Shown one piece after another: positions 6,959 to 14,477 of a DNA stretch of 64,000 bases. The stretch is from the NCBI GenBank assembly GCA_003151475.1, contig PLXQ01000034.1:201096-265095 (forward strand), written 5' to 3'. Numbering within the stretch: the stretch's first letter is position 1; every line of letters starts with the position of its first letter. Both the position numbers and the translations under genes were made by a program. Source of the DNA: Acidimicrobiaceae bacterium. GTDB lineage: Bacteria; Actinomycetota; Acidimicrobiia; Acidimicrobiales; UBA8190. Under the pieces are notes generated by a model. The model saw only the letters and a list, made by a program, of their open reading frames with translations, was not told where the DNA came from and did no database searches.

Positions 6959-9010
6959 ATGTCCATCGAGAAGAAGAGTGGTCAAATGCGCAGTCACACG
7001 GTCCGGCGGGGCCGGATTTACGCCAGCTTGGGAACGGTCGGTGCCCTGATCGCTGGTCTCGGGATCAGCCAGAATGCGGGGGCGGCAACACATGCCACCA
7101 CCATGCTGGCGAACAGCCAACCCTCCTTTGTCGCCCATGCAAAGGACCTGGGTGCGGTGAGTTCTTCGCGGGCCGTGGACTTCGAGATCCTGCTCGGCTT
7201 GCCCGATGAGTCCGGCGTGGAGGCCGAGGTGCAGGCGCTGTCCACTCCCGGCAGCGCGTCATTTCGCAAGTTCCTCACGCCGGCCGAGTTCCAGAGCACC
7301 TACTCGCCGTCGCCGTCCGCCGTCAGCGCCGTAGAGACGTGGGTCCGCGGCGGGGGTCTGAAAGTGAAGTCGGTCGCCCCCAGCCGGCTCTACGTGGAGG
7401 TCACGGGAATGATGGGTCGCGCCGAGGCTCTCGTCGGCACCACGCTCCACACCTATGGCTACCGGGGCCATGAGCTCGCCGAGCCGGTCAGCAACTACAC
7501 CATCCCCGCCAATTTGAGCGGCGCTGTGGCGGGGGTCGTGAACCTTGACGATGCGGCGTTTCTCCAGAAGCCCGCCTCTTCGACCGGCGACCCGTCAACC
7601 GCCGGCTCGCCGGCTGCCACCTCGACGACGGGCAAGCCGGACAACACCCTCCCCGGTCCGCCCAAGGGTGTGCACTACGGGATCCAACCGTGCTCGGCCT
7701 ACTACGGACAAACGCTCGCCACCGACAAGCCCCCCGCCTATGGCCAGACCTGGCCGTACACGATCTGTGGCTACAACGCCGATCAGTACGAGAAGGCGTT
7801 CGGGCTGTACGACAGCATCCAGGCGGGCAATGACGGCACGGGCGTCACCGTGGCCATCACCGACGCCTATGCGGCGCCCACCATCCTCTCGGACGCCGAC
7901 ACCTGGTCCACTCAGAATGACGTTGCTCCCTTCAAAGATGGTCAGTTCACCCAGGTCACTCCGGCTGCCGACGGGTACAACAACGAGAGTCGTTGCGGCC
8001 CCCAGGGTTGGTACGGCGAGGAGACCCTTGATGTCGAGGCGGTCCACGCCATGGCGCCGGGAGCGCACATCGTCTTCGTAGCCGGGAAGAACTGCGGGGG
8101 CGGCTTGGACAGCGCCTGGGCGTCGACGATCGACAACCATCTGGCGTCGGTGGTCACTGACTCATGGGACGACAACACCGAGTCGCTCCCGGCAGGTCAG
8201 ATCGCCTTTTACCACGAGTACCTGCTGGAAGCGGCCACCACAGGTATCACGGTGATGTTCTCCTCCGGTGATGATGGTGACGAGGCGACGACGACCGGCA
8301 CCAAGCAGGTGGGGTTGCCGGCTTCTGATTCCTACGCCACCGCCGTCGGCGGCACGAGCACTGAGATCGGCCAGGACGGCAGCATCGTGTTCCAGGAAGG
8401 CTGGTCGAACTTCTACTCCAACCTGTCGAGTAAGGGTGTCTGGACGCCTGCGCCGCCGGGGACGTTCTCGAGCGGATCCGGCGGTGGTACCAGCGTCGTG
8501 TATGCCCAGCCCTTCTACCAAGTGGGCGTCGTTCCTTCGAAGATCTCGAAGTACAACGGACATGCAGCGATGCGGGCGGTACCCGATGTGGCTATGCCGG
8601 CCGACCCCAACACGGGCCTGGACATCGGTGAAACCCAGCAATTCTCGGACGGCACCTACTACTCCACGTACCGCCTCGGTGGGACGAGCCTGTCGTCACC
8701 TCTCTTCGCCGGCGTCGTCGCCGACGCCGTGCAGTTCAACGGTGCGGCCGTCGGATTCATCAATCCGCTGCTGTACCAGAACATCGACACTTCGGCGATC
8801 ACCGACGTCCTGCAACTCAGCGGTCGACACGCCACGGTGAGGACCAACCTGACTAAGCCAGGCGATCCGACGAGTCGCCTGAGCTGGGTGCTGCAGACCA
8901 TCGGTCTTCACACGACGATCTTTGCCGGCCCCGGATACGACGACCAGACGGGCGTAGGCACCCCGAACGGCGTGTTCTTCCTGCAGGCTATGAAATATCA
9001 GCCTTCCTGA
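6959..9010 (+). CDS. secreted S53-family (sedolisin/kumamolisin-like) serine-carboxyl peptidase
   Basis: 683 residues from ATG 6959; ATG 6986 would remove nine. Signal peptide at residues ~10-40 (basic RRGR, then a hydrophobic stretch ending AGA). The pro-domain spans ~45-200 with FLTPAEFQSTYSPS, typical of pro-kumamolisin. The catalytic domain shows GEETLDVEA with Glu354 and Asp358, the oxyanion Asp438 in SSGDDGDE, and nucleophile Ser577 in GGTSLSSPLFAG. The C-terminal GPGYDDQTGVGTPNG is the calcium site. All residues needed for activity are present. S53 peptidases are exported, self-cleave the pro-domain and work at acid pH, so the enzyme likely digests external protein. The ORF is open further upstream but that part overlaps the divergent PPOX gene and precedes a likely promoter. 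Confidence 0.93.
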   Translation: MSIEKKSGQMRSHTVRRGRIYASLGTVGALIAGLGISQNAGAATHATTMLANSQPSFVAHAKDLGAVSSSRAVDFEILLGLPDESGVEAEVQALSTPGSASFRKFLTPAEFQSTYSPSPSAVSAVETWVRGGGLKVKSVAPSRLYVEVTGMMGRAEALVGTTLHTYGYRGHELAEPVSNYTIPANLSGAVAGVVNLDDAAFLQKPASSTGDPSTAGSPAATSTTGKPDNTLPGPPKGVHYGIQPCSAYYGQTLATDKPPAYGQTWPYTICGYNADQYEKAFGLYDSIQAGNDGTGVTVAITDAYAAPTILSDADTWSTQNDVAPFKDGQFTQVTPAADGYNNESRCGPQGWYGEETLDVEAVHAMAPGAHIVFVAGKNCGGGLDSAWASTIDNHLASVVTDSWDDNTESLPAGQIAFYHEYLLEAATTGITVMFSSGDDGDEATTTGTKQVGLPASDSYATAVGGTSTEIGQDGSIVFQEGWSNFYSNLSSKGVWTPAPPGTFSSGSGGGTSVVYAQPFYQVGVVPSKISKYNGHAAMRAVPDVAMPADPNTGLDIGETQQFSDGTYYSTYRLGGTSLSSPLFAGVVADAVQFNGAAVGFINPLLYQNIDTSAITDVLQLSGRHATVRTNLTKPGDPTSRLSWVLQTIGLHTTIFAGPGYDDQTGVGTPNGVFFLQAMKYQPS

Positions 9011-9374
9011 CGTCGACGGAGTCTGCCACCTAGAGACGACGGAGCCTTCAAGAGGTAGCTTGCTTCCAGATAGCCGGTCAGTGCAGCGCCGTCGACATCG
9101 TCGAGACGGACAACACGGCTCCATGGCCCTCGTAATGGGGGGTGCTGAACAGCGAGCCGCCGCCCATCTCGATCAGCAGAGGCTTCTCGTCGACATCGCA
9201 GAAGACGACCAGAACCTCGGAGTCGTGGACGCCGTAGCGCTCGTACTCACGATCGCCCCACATCCGGCAGAAGCTCTTGCCCCGGACCTTGAGCGAGGGA
9301 GTGCCGTAGGAGGTCGACTCGATGACCTCGGGGAGGTGGGCGGCCGCCCGCTTGACGTCTTCGAAGAGGGACAT
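8998..9374 (-). pseudogene. MmcQ/YjbR-family DNA-binding-like protein, single-base frameshift
   Basis: The first frame from ATG 9374 (MSLFEDVKRAAAHLPEV) gives STSYGTPSLKVRGKSFCRMW, the usual YjbR core, and continues to HYEGHGAVL, then ends after ten unrelated residues at 9078. Adding one base near 9110 restores the expected C-terminus VRLDDVDGAALTGYLEASYLL, ending with TGA at 8998. The joined protein would have about 125 residues, matching the family (110-125). YjbR proteins have a CyaY-like fold and no firm function. The restored end overlaps the convergent S53 stop by 13 bases. Real frameshift or base-calling error cannot be separated here. Confidence 0.8.
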
Positions 9375-9469
9375 GGCTGGACCTCGTCGGGCGACTGCTC
9401 CGGTCCGATGGCCTAATTTGTGGGTCACGTGTCATTGACGCTATCGGCGGGGCAATGCACGCTGGACCT

Positions 9470-10462
9470 ATGAATCAGCGCCACGTGGTCATCGTCGCTT
9501 ATTCCGGCCTGCAGCCGCTCGATACCGTCGGGCCCTTCGAGGTTTTCGCCGGCGCTACTCGGGTGGCCCGGATGCTCGGCCGCCCCGGCGGCTACCACCT
9601 CACGCTGGCCTCGACCACGGGTGAGCCGGTGTTCGCCGAGAGCGGCCTGGGCCTGTGCACGGTGCCACTTCCTATCGTGGGCGAACGCATCGACACCCTG
9701 GTGATTCCCGGCGGTGATCAGGCACAGGCAGCGCGCCGTGATGAGGCCTTGATGTCGTGGATCAGGGCCGTCGCCCCCCGGTGCCGTCGGGTGGCCACGG
9801 TGTGTACAGGCGCCTTCGTGGGCGCCGAGGCCGGTCTTCTCGATGGCCGCCGGGTGACGACCCACTGGGCCAGTGCGGAGCAGCTGGCCTCCGAGTTCCC
9901 CGCCCTCGACGTCGACGCGGATCCCATCTACATCCACGACGGGAAGTTCTGGACCAGCGCTGGTGTGACGGCCGGTATCGACCTGGCCCTGGCTCTGGTG
10001 CAGGACGATCTGGGCACGGAGGTCGCTCAGACGGTGGCGCGCTGGTTGGTGATGTTCCTGCATCGCCCGGGCGGCCAGACCCAGTTCGCCTCACCGGTCT
10101 GGGTTCCGCGCGCCGAGCGCTCGACCGTGCGGGCCGTGCAGACGTTGGTGGAGGCGGCACCCAGAGGTGATCACCGCCTCCCCGCCCTGGCGGCGGCGGC
10201 GGCCATGAGCGTGCGCCATTTCACCCGGGTGTTCACGGCCGAGGTGGGAGAGACCCCCGGCCGGTTTGTTGAACGGGTGCGTCTGGAGGCCGCTCGACGC
10301 GACCTGGAGACGACGAACGACACCCTTGACGTCATCGCCACCAACAACGGCTTCGGCACCGCCGAGACATTGCGGCGTGTCTTCCAGAGGCGACTCAGTG
10401 TCGCCCCCGACTCTTACCGACGCCGTTTCCGCGTCGTCGCCGACGAAAGGACTACGGCGTGA
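9470..10462 (+). CDS. GlxA-family transcriptional regulator (DJ-1/PfpI domain plus AraC HTH)
   Basis: 330 residues from ATG 9470; an in-frame ATG at 9455 lies in a worse context. Residues ~4-170 form a DJ-1/PfpI-like domain with VCTGAFVGAEAGLLDGRRVTTHW at the nucleophile elbow; the Cys is in the usual place but in this family the domain senses rather than catalyses. Residues ~225-325 form the AraC double HTH (LAAAAAMSVRHFTRVFTAEVGETPGRFVE and DVIATNNGFGTAETLRRVFQRRL). It overlaps the next gene by four bases (GTGA), so regulator and PfpI enzyme are co-translated. It probably activates its own operon in response to a small nitrogen compound; the ligand is unknown. Confidence 0.92.
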   Translation: MNQRHVVIVAYSGLQPLDTVGPFEVFAGATRVARMLGRPGGYHLTLASTTGEPVFAESGLGLCTVPLPIVGERIDTLVIPGGDQAQAARRDEALMSWIRAVAPRCRRVATVCTGAFVGAEAGLLDGRRVTTHWASAEQLASEFPALDVDADPIYIHDGKFWTSAGVTAGIDLALALVQDDLGTEVAQTVARWLVMFLHRPGGQTQFASPVWVPRAERSTVRAVQTLVEAAPRGDHRLPALAAAAAMSVRHFTRVFTAEVGETPGRFVERVRLEAARRDLETTNDTLDVIATNNGFGTAETLRRVFQRRLSVAPDSYRRRFRVVADERTTA

Positions 10463-11109
10463 CCGATCGACTGCAGGTTGCCATTCCGCTGTTTCCCAAG
10501 TTCACCGCCCTCGACGGCGTGGGTCCATATGAAGTCCTTCAACGGATCCCCCAGATCGACGTCACCTTCATCGGCCACCAGCGCGGTGAGATCCGCAGTG
10601 AGAACGGCATGCTCGGCATCACCGCTGACGCCACTTTCGAGGAACTCCCCGAGCCTTCTGTCATCGTGTTCCCCGGCGGGGTGGGTACCCGCCCACTCGA
10701 ACACGACGAGCGCGTGCTCAAGTGGGTCCGCCACGCTCATGCCGGCACGGTGTTCACCACATCGGTGTGCACCGGCTCTCTCGTCCTTGGTGCCGCCGGA
10801 CTTCTCAAAGGTCTGACGGCCACGACGCACTGGGCGTGTTACGACGAGTTGGCGGAGCATGGAGCCGAGCCCACCGCCCAACGTGTCGTGGAACATCTGG
10901 AGCAGCGGATCATCACGGCCGCCGGTGTGTCGAGCGGCATCGACATGGCTCTGCGGCTGGTGGAGTTGTTGGTCGACCGCACCGCGGCTGAGGCGGCACA
11001 GTTGATGATCGAATACGACCCCCAGCCTCCGTTCGACTCGGGATCTCGGGCCAAGAGCAACGACACCATTCTCACCCGGGTCATCGAGTACGCCCAGGTG
11101 CGACAGTGA
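10459..11109 (+). CDS. DJ-1/PfpI-family protein, isonitrile hydratase-like
   Basis: 216 residues, GTG start inside the previous stop (GTGA). A single DJ-1/PfpI domain with the nucleophile elbow SVCTGSLVLGAAGLL and the following TTHWACYDEL. Asp18/Gly-rich LDGVGPYEVL at the N-terminus resembles isonitrile hydratase (InhA), which adds water to isonitriles to give N-formylamides. The same fold also includes proteases and glyoxalases, so the reaction is an inference. The partner GlxA regulator immediately upstream is a frequent arrangement for this family. Confidence 0.82.
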   Translation: MTDRLQVAIPLFPKFTALDGVGPYEVLQRIPQIDVTFIGHQRGEIRSENGMLGITADATFEELPEPSVIVFPGGVGTRPLEHDERVLKWVRHAHAGTVFTTSVCTGSLVLGAAGLLKGLTATTHWACYDELAEHGAEPTAQRVVEHLEQRIITAAGVSSGIDMALRLVELLVDRTAAEAAQLMIEYDPQPPFDSGSRAKSNDTILTRVIEYAQVRQ

Positions 11110-11144
11110 CAGCTCCTTTCTCACCGTGGCGCCGAGATTTCGGA

Positions 11145-11957
11145 CTAGGCGGCCAACACCTGTTCCGCATCGAAGGACCGCAGGATGATCGAGGCTGCCT
11201 TTTGGATCCGCCCGCATGAGCTCTTGATGTTGGCGATGGCCGTTTCCCCCCCGCCGGCCCAACTCGCTACATAGCCGAAGCTGTAGTCGCCGGTGTCCAT
11301 ACCCATGGCCCGACAGACGATGTAGGCAGTCGACTCAGCCTCCAACTCGGCGAGGGGCCGGTCGGTGACACGCTCGTGGAGCAGCGCGTGCGCCAGCTCG
11401 TGAACGAGGGTCTTGATCCGCTGGGCGGGGCTGTTGCGCGCCTCAACGCGGATGTGGTGCTCGGAAACATTGCAGTCGCCGTTCGTGGTGTCGCCGAACG
11501 CGTAGTCCGCCACGCCGAAACCGAAACAACGGGCCACCTCGACGAAGCGGACGTAGAAGCGAGAAGGATCGTCACCGGACAGTTTGGTGCAGACGGCGGG
11601 CGGTACCTCGCCGACGGTCTGGCCGATATCGAATACGGCGACGTACTTGAAGCCGCGGACGAACTGATCGGCATCGGGATCGTCGTTCGCCGATCGCTTG
11701 CCGACCATGGGAGCGAGGATCCAGATCGCCTTCTCCCCCTTGCGGACGGATCGCTGGAGCTTGCGCCACGTCGTGAAGCCGGCGACGTGGGTCGCTGCCG
11801 GACATTGGGCGGCGATGAGGAGGGCGTTGCCGTAGCTGTAGTGGTGAAATCGGCTCTGGAAGGCGAGGTAGTCGCACCATGCTTCGGATGACGTCAGCCT
11901 CGCTATTCCGTCTTTCAGTTGGGTGAGAAGGTCTGAACGGGTGTTCTTTGTGGTCAT
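11145..11957 (-). CDS. ArdC-like antirestriction protein (ssDNA-binding domain plus ImmA/IrrE-type metallopeptidase)
   Basis: 270 residues. The N-terminal ~120 residues match the ArdC ssDNA-binding domain (FHHYSYGNALLIAAQCPAA, then GFTTWRKLQRSVRKGEKAIWILAP). The C-terminal part has the zinc motif HELAHALLHE near residue 195 and the third ligand in ELEAEST. ArdC proteins are carried by plasmids and conjugative elements and protect incoming DNA from restriction. No relaxase, transposase or integrase is nearby, so this copy appears stranded in chromosomal DNA or is a domesticated gene. ATG 11957 is a clear start; the gene is alone, tail to tail with the PfpI gene. Confidence 0.85.
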   Translation of the reverse strand: MTTKNTRSDLLTQLKDGIARLTSSEAWCDYLAFQSRFHHYSYGNALLIAAQCPAATHVAGFTTWRKLQRSVRKGEKAIWILAPMVGKRSANDDPDADQFVRGFKYVAVFDIGQTVGEVPPAVCTKLSGDDPSRFYVRFVEVARCFGFGVADYAFGDTTNGDCNVSEHHIRVEARNSPAQRIKTLVHELAHALLHERVTDRPLAELEAESTAYIVCRAMGMDTGDYSFGYVASWAGGGETAIANIKSSCGRIQKAASIILRSFDAEQVLAA

Positions 11958-12140
11958 CGGGGATCCTGTGCACTGGAGACGCTGCCCTGTGTGGCTCAGT
12001 GCCAGGGCAGAGACGAGGCTCGAGAGACCCTTCGGGGGCGATGGGCGGCGACGGGCCCTGAACGCGAAATCAGGCCGCCAGCGGAAAGGGGATCACCGAA
12101 TGATCGCGATGGCCGGACCGTAGCTCGACCCTGTGACGCT

Positions 12141-12197
12141 CTCGGAGACGGAGACGGCGACGGAGACGGCGATGGCGATGGCGACAGCGACGGCGGC
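12141..12197. repeat. imperfect hexanucleotide tandem repeat
   Basis: About nine copies of a six-base unit close to GGAGAC/GGCGAC in the 245-base gap between the ArdC-like gene and the VOC gene. In one frame it would encode alternating Thr/Glu or Gly/Asp, but no gene is supported there. Probably a slippage-prone microsatellite. Confidence 0.7.
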
Positions 12198-12202
12198 GTT
12201 CG

Positions 12203-12785
12203 TCACTCGACAGGGATTTCGCCCGCCGGAGAGGACAGGAGAGGGCCCCGGATTCGGGGTTGGGGTCCCTCTTCGAGAACGACGCCCCGGGGTTCGTGAC
12301 CGCCCAGCCCCACCAACGCCACCGGCCGGTTCGGGACTACCACGTCGAGCCGGGCGAAGCCGGTCGCTCCGTCCGGGTGGGCGACGACCGACCGCGCCGG
12401 GTGAAGCCCGGGATCGTCCCAGTTCATGAAGGCGCAGCGCCAGGGTTCGGCCCAGGCTCTGTCGACCACCACCGAACGCCAGCTGATCGTCGTCCCGTCG
12501 GGCGCGTCGCTGACGGCCGGACCGGGCCTGGCCCGGTGGTCGAACCGACCGACATCAACGCCACGGCAGCGCGAGTGGGGGATCCGATCGAGCGCCGCCT
12601 CGACTTCGTCGACGACGGCGGGGAGTTCCAGATACTGCTCACCGAAGGGCACGATCAGGTTGGCGGTCCCACGTCCGGGGTGTCGCCCCTCCCTCGAGAA
12701 CGGTGAACCCCAGGCTTTCAAGCCGGCGCCGGGCTCTACAGAGGTCCTCGACGAGAACGATCGCCTGCACGAGCCGGTCGGTCAC
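12203..12785 (-). pseudogene. VOC/glyoxalase-like protein with homopolymer frameshift
   Basis: The N-terminal frame from GTG 12785 reads VTDRLVQAIVLVEDLCRARRRLESLGFTVLEGG, the first beta-alpha-beta unit of a glyoxalase_3-type VOC protein. It then leaves the family. In the neighbouring frame the normal continuation appears (RHPGRGTANLIVPFGEQYLELPAVVD) and runs to the stop at 12203. The switch is explained by one extra G in the GGGG run at 12686-12689 (minus strand). Without that base the product would be ~193 residues and complete. Function in the family is unknown; no metal ligands can be assigned with certainty. It is divergent from the beta-helix gene. Confidence 0.8.
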
Positions 12786-12995
12786 GACCAGATTCTGCCC
12801 AAGAGTCGTTTCAGGGTACTTCGGTATGCGGAGTTGTCCGATATTTGGCCCGGTCGAGGGACTGGGTTGGAGTGCGACCTTCACCCTGGCTCGGGGGATT
12901 GCGGTCCACCCGTCAAACGTCGCACCGTCCCAGGCACCGGGCAAGACATGACCGGCAATTTCGGGGAAGAGGCAGTGCCAACCAGAAGGAGCGAA

Positions 12996-14354
12996 ATGAA
13001 GTTCAAGCGAGCCACCATGACATTGGTGAGCGCGTCGGTCGTCGTCCTGGGAGGACTTGCCGTCCTGCCCGCCGCGGCCTTTGCGTCGTCACCGAGTTCT
13101 CTGTGGGTCAATGCGACGGGAGCTGTTGCGCCCAGCGCCACCACGGGCACAAGCTGCGCCAACCCGGGTTTCACCACCATCCAGGCTGCGCTCGACGCCG
13201 CCCCGGCTAATGCCACGGTCCACGTCTGCTCCGGCACATACGCCGAACAGCTCTCGATCATCAGCCCCGTCTCCATCGTGAGCGCCGGTTCTTCGATCAC
13301 CGTTGAGCTTCCGGCTGTACCGGCGGTCACCACGTCAGCCTGTACGCCTGCGATCGGCGACCCTGTGGCCCAATACCAGGACGAAATCACCATCTGCACG
13401 ACGGGTACGGTCGGCATCAAGGGCATCACCGTGCAGGCGCTCTGGCCCACCGACACCTGCAACGACGGCCTGTACGGCATCTTCGTCGGTGGCGGAGCAA
13501 CCTTGAACATGAAGGACTCGGAGATGGACGGCGCTGGCGCCTTCCCGCTCAACGGGTGCCAGGGCGGAGTCGGTATCCAGGTTGGTCGCAACCTGACAAC
13601 TCAGGTCGGACACGCCTCGTTGAACAATGTGAAGGTCATCAACTACCAGAAGGGCGGGATCACGGTTGACGGTCCTGGATCGACGGCGAAGATCATCGGG
13701 TCCACGGTCACCGGGGCCGGCCCGTCACCGATCGCGCAGAATGGCATCCAGATCAGCCGCGGGGCCAAGGGGACGATCAAGAGCACGACCGTCTCCGGGA
13801 ACGAGTGCAACTACGACGCTCCCACCTGTGGGCCTGATGGGTTGACCGCCGCTCAGTCGGCCGGCGTTCTCTTGTATGGCGCCGCCTCCGGATCCAGCGT
13901 GACCAACTCGTCCATCGACAACAACGACCTCGGCGTCTATGCCGGTGCCGTCACCCCGAACGCGTCGACCGTGTCGATCACGCACGACGTTTTCGGAACC
14001 ATCGCCCTTCCCGCCAACCGCTACGAGGCTATTCAGGTCGATGGGGCCACGGCCACCGTTTCGCACGACTCCGTGCGAGGGGGCAATGTTGGACTGCAGC
14101 TGCTTCAATACGGCGGCCAGCCCTTCGGCTCGGTAGCAGTGGCCAGGGACGACACCTTCAACGGGTTGAGCGTGGCCGCGGCGCAGATCGACTCGGACGA
14201 GGCCGGCGCTGTTGGCGGTGACTTGTCGGGCTCGCTTTCCATCACGAAGAGCAAGGTGAGTGAGAACCCGGCGCCGAACGGCGTCTTGGGATCGGTACAG
14301 GACGACAGTCCGCCCACCGCTGCCTACGTGGTGACGTTGAAGAACGACACCTGA
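12996..14354 (+). CDS. secreted right-handed beta-helix (pectin-lyase-like) repeat protein
   Basis: 452 residues from ATG 12996, which is preceded by AAGGAG at a good distance. The long upstream open frame overlaps the VOC gene and is not used. Signal peptide at residues 1-30 (KFKRATMTLVSASVVVLGG, cleavage near AFASS). FTTIQAALDAAPANATVHVCSGTYAE is the typical opening of DUF1565/NosD-like beta-helix proteins. Later turns repeat short strands (GVGIQVGRN, KGGITVDGPGS, NGIQISRGAKG, YEAIQVDGATA). No catalytic carboxylate cluster is evident, so it may bind rather than cleave polysaccharide. A strong terminator follows at once, so it is a single-gene unit. Confidence 0.85.
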   Translation: MKFKRATMTLVSASVVVLGGLAVLPAAAFASSPSSLWVNATGAVAPSATTGTSCANPGFTTIQAALDAAPANATVHVCSGTYAEQLSIISPVSIVSAGSSITVELPAVPAVTTSACTPAIGDPVAQYQDEITICTTGTVGIKGITVQALWPTDTCNDGLYGIFVGGGATLNMKDSEMDGAGAFPLNGCQGGVGIQVGRNLTTQVGHASLNNVKVINYQKGGITVDGPGSTAKIIGSTVTGAGPSPIAQNGIQISRGAKGTIKSTTVSGNECNYDAPTCGPDGLTAAQSAGVLLYGAASGSSVTNSSIDNNDLGVYAGAVTPNASTVSITHDVFGTIALPANRYEAIQVDGATATVSHDSVRGGNVGLQLLQYGGQPFGSVAVARDDTFNGLSVAAAQIDSDEAGAVGGDLSGSLSITKSKVSENPAPNGVLGSVQDDSPPTAAYVVTLKNDT

Positions 14355-14381
14355 TTCTTCAACCTGTGATGTGAGTTTTGT

Positions 14382-14422
14382 CCTACGGGGCCGGGCCGTC
14401 AGGTCCGGCCCCGTAGGCTTTT
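14382..14422 (+). terminator. strong rho-independent terminator after the beta-helix gene
   Basis: Perfect 13-bp stem, 14382-14394 pairing with 14405-14417, a 10-base loop, then CTTTTG. It lies 28 bases after the stop codon and separates the beta-helix gene from the GH92 gene. Confidence 0.9.
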
Positions 14423-14477
14423 GCCGGTCGCCGGTCCATCCGGTTTGGTACGGTCCCGTCGTGGAGCTACGCAGCCG

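Noticed and set aside
12426..12995. Upstream extension of the beta-helix ORF
   Set aside because: It overlaps the VOC gene, lacks a signal peptide at its start and lies before the ribosome site at ATG 12996.
14421..14477. TTG start for the GH92 gene
   Set aside because: It lies at the end of the terminator of the previous gene; GTG 14478 gives a normal signal peptide.
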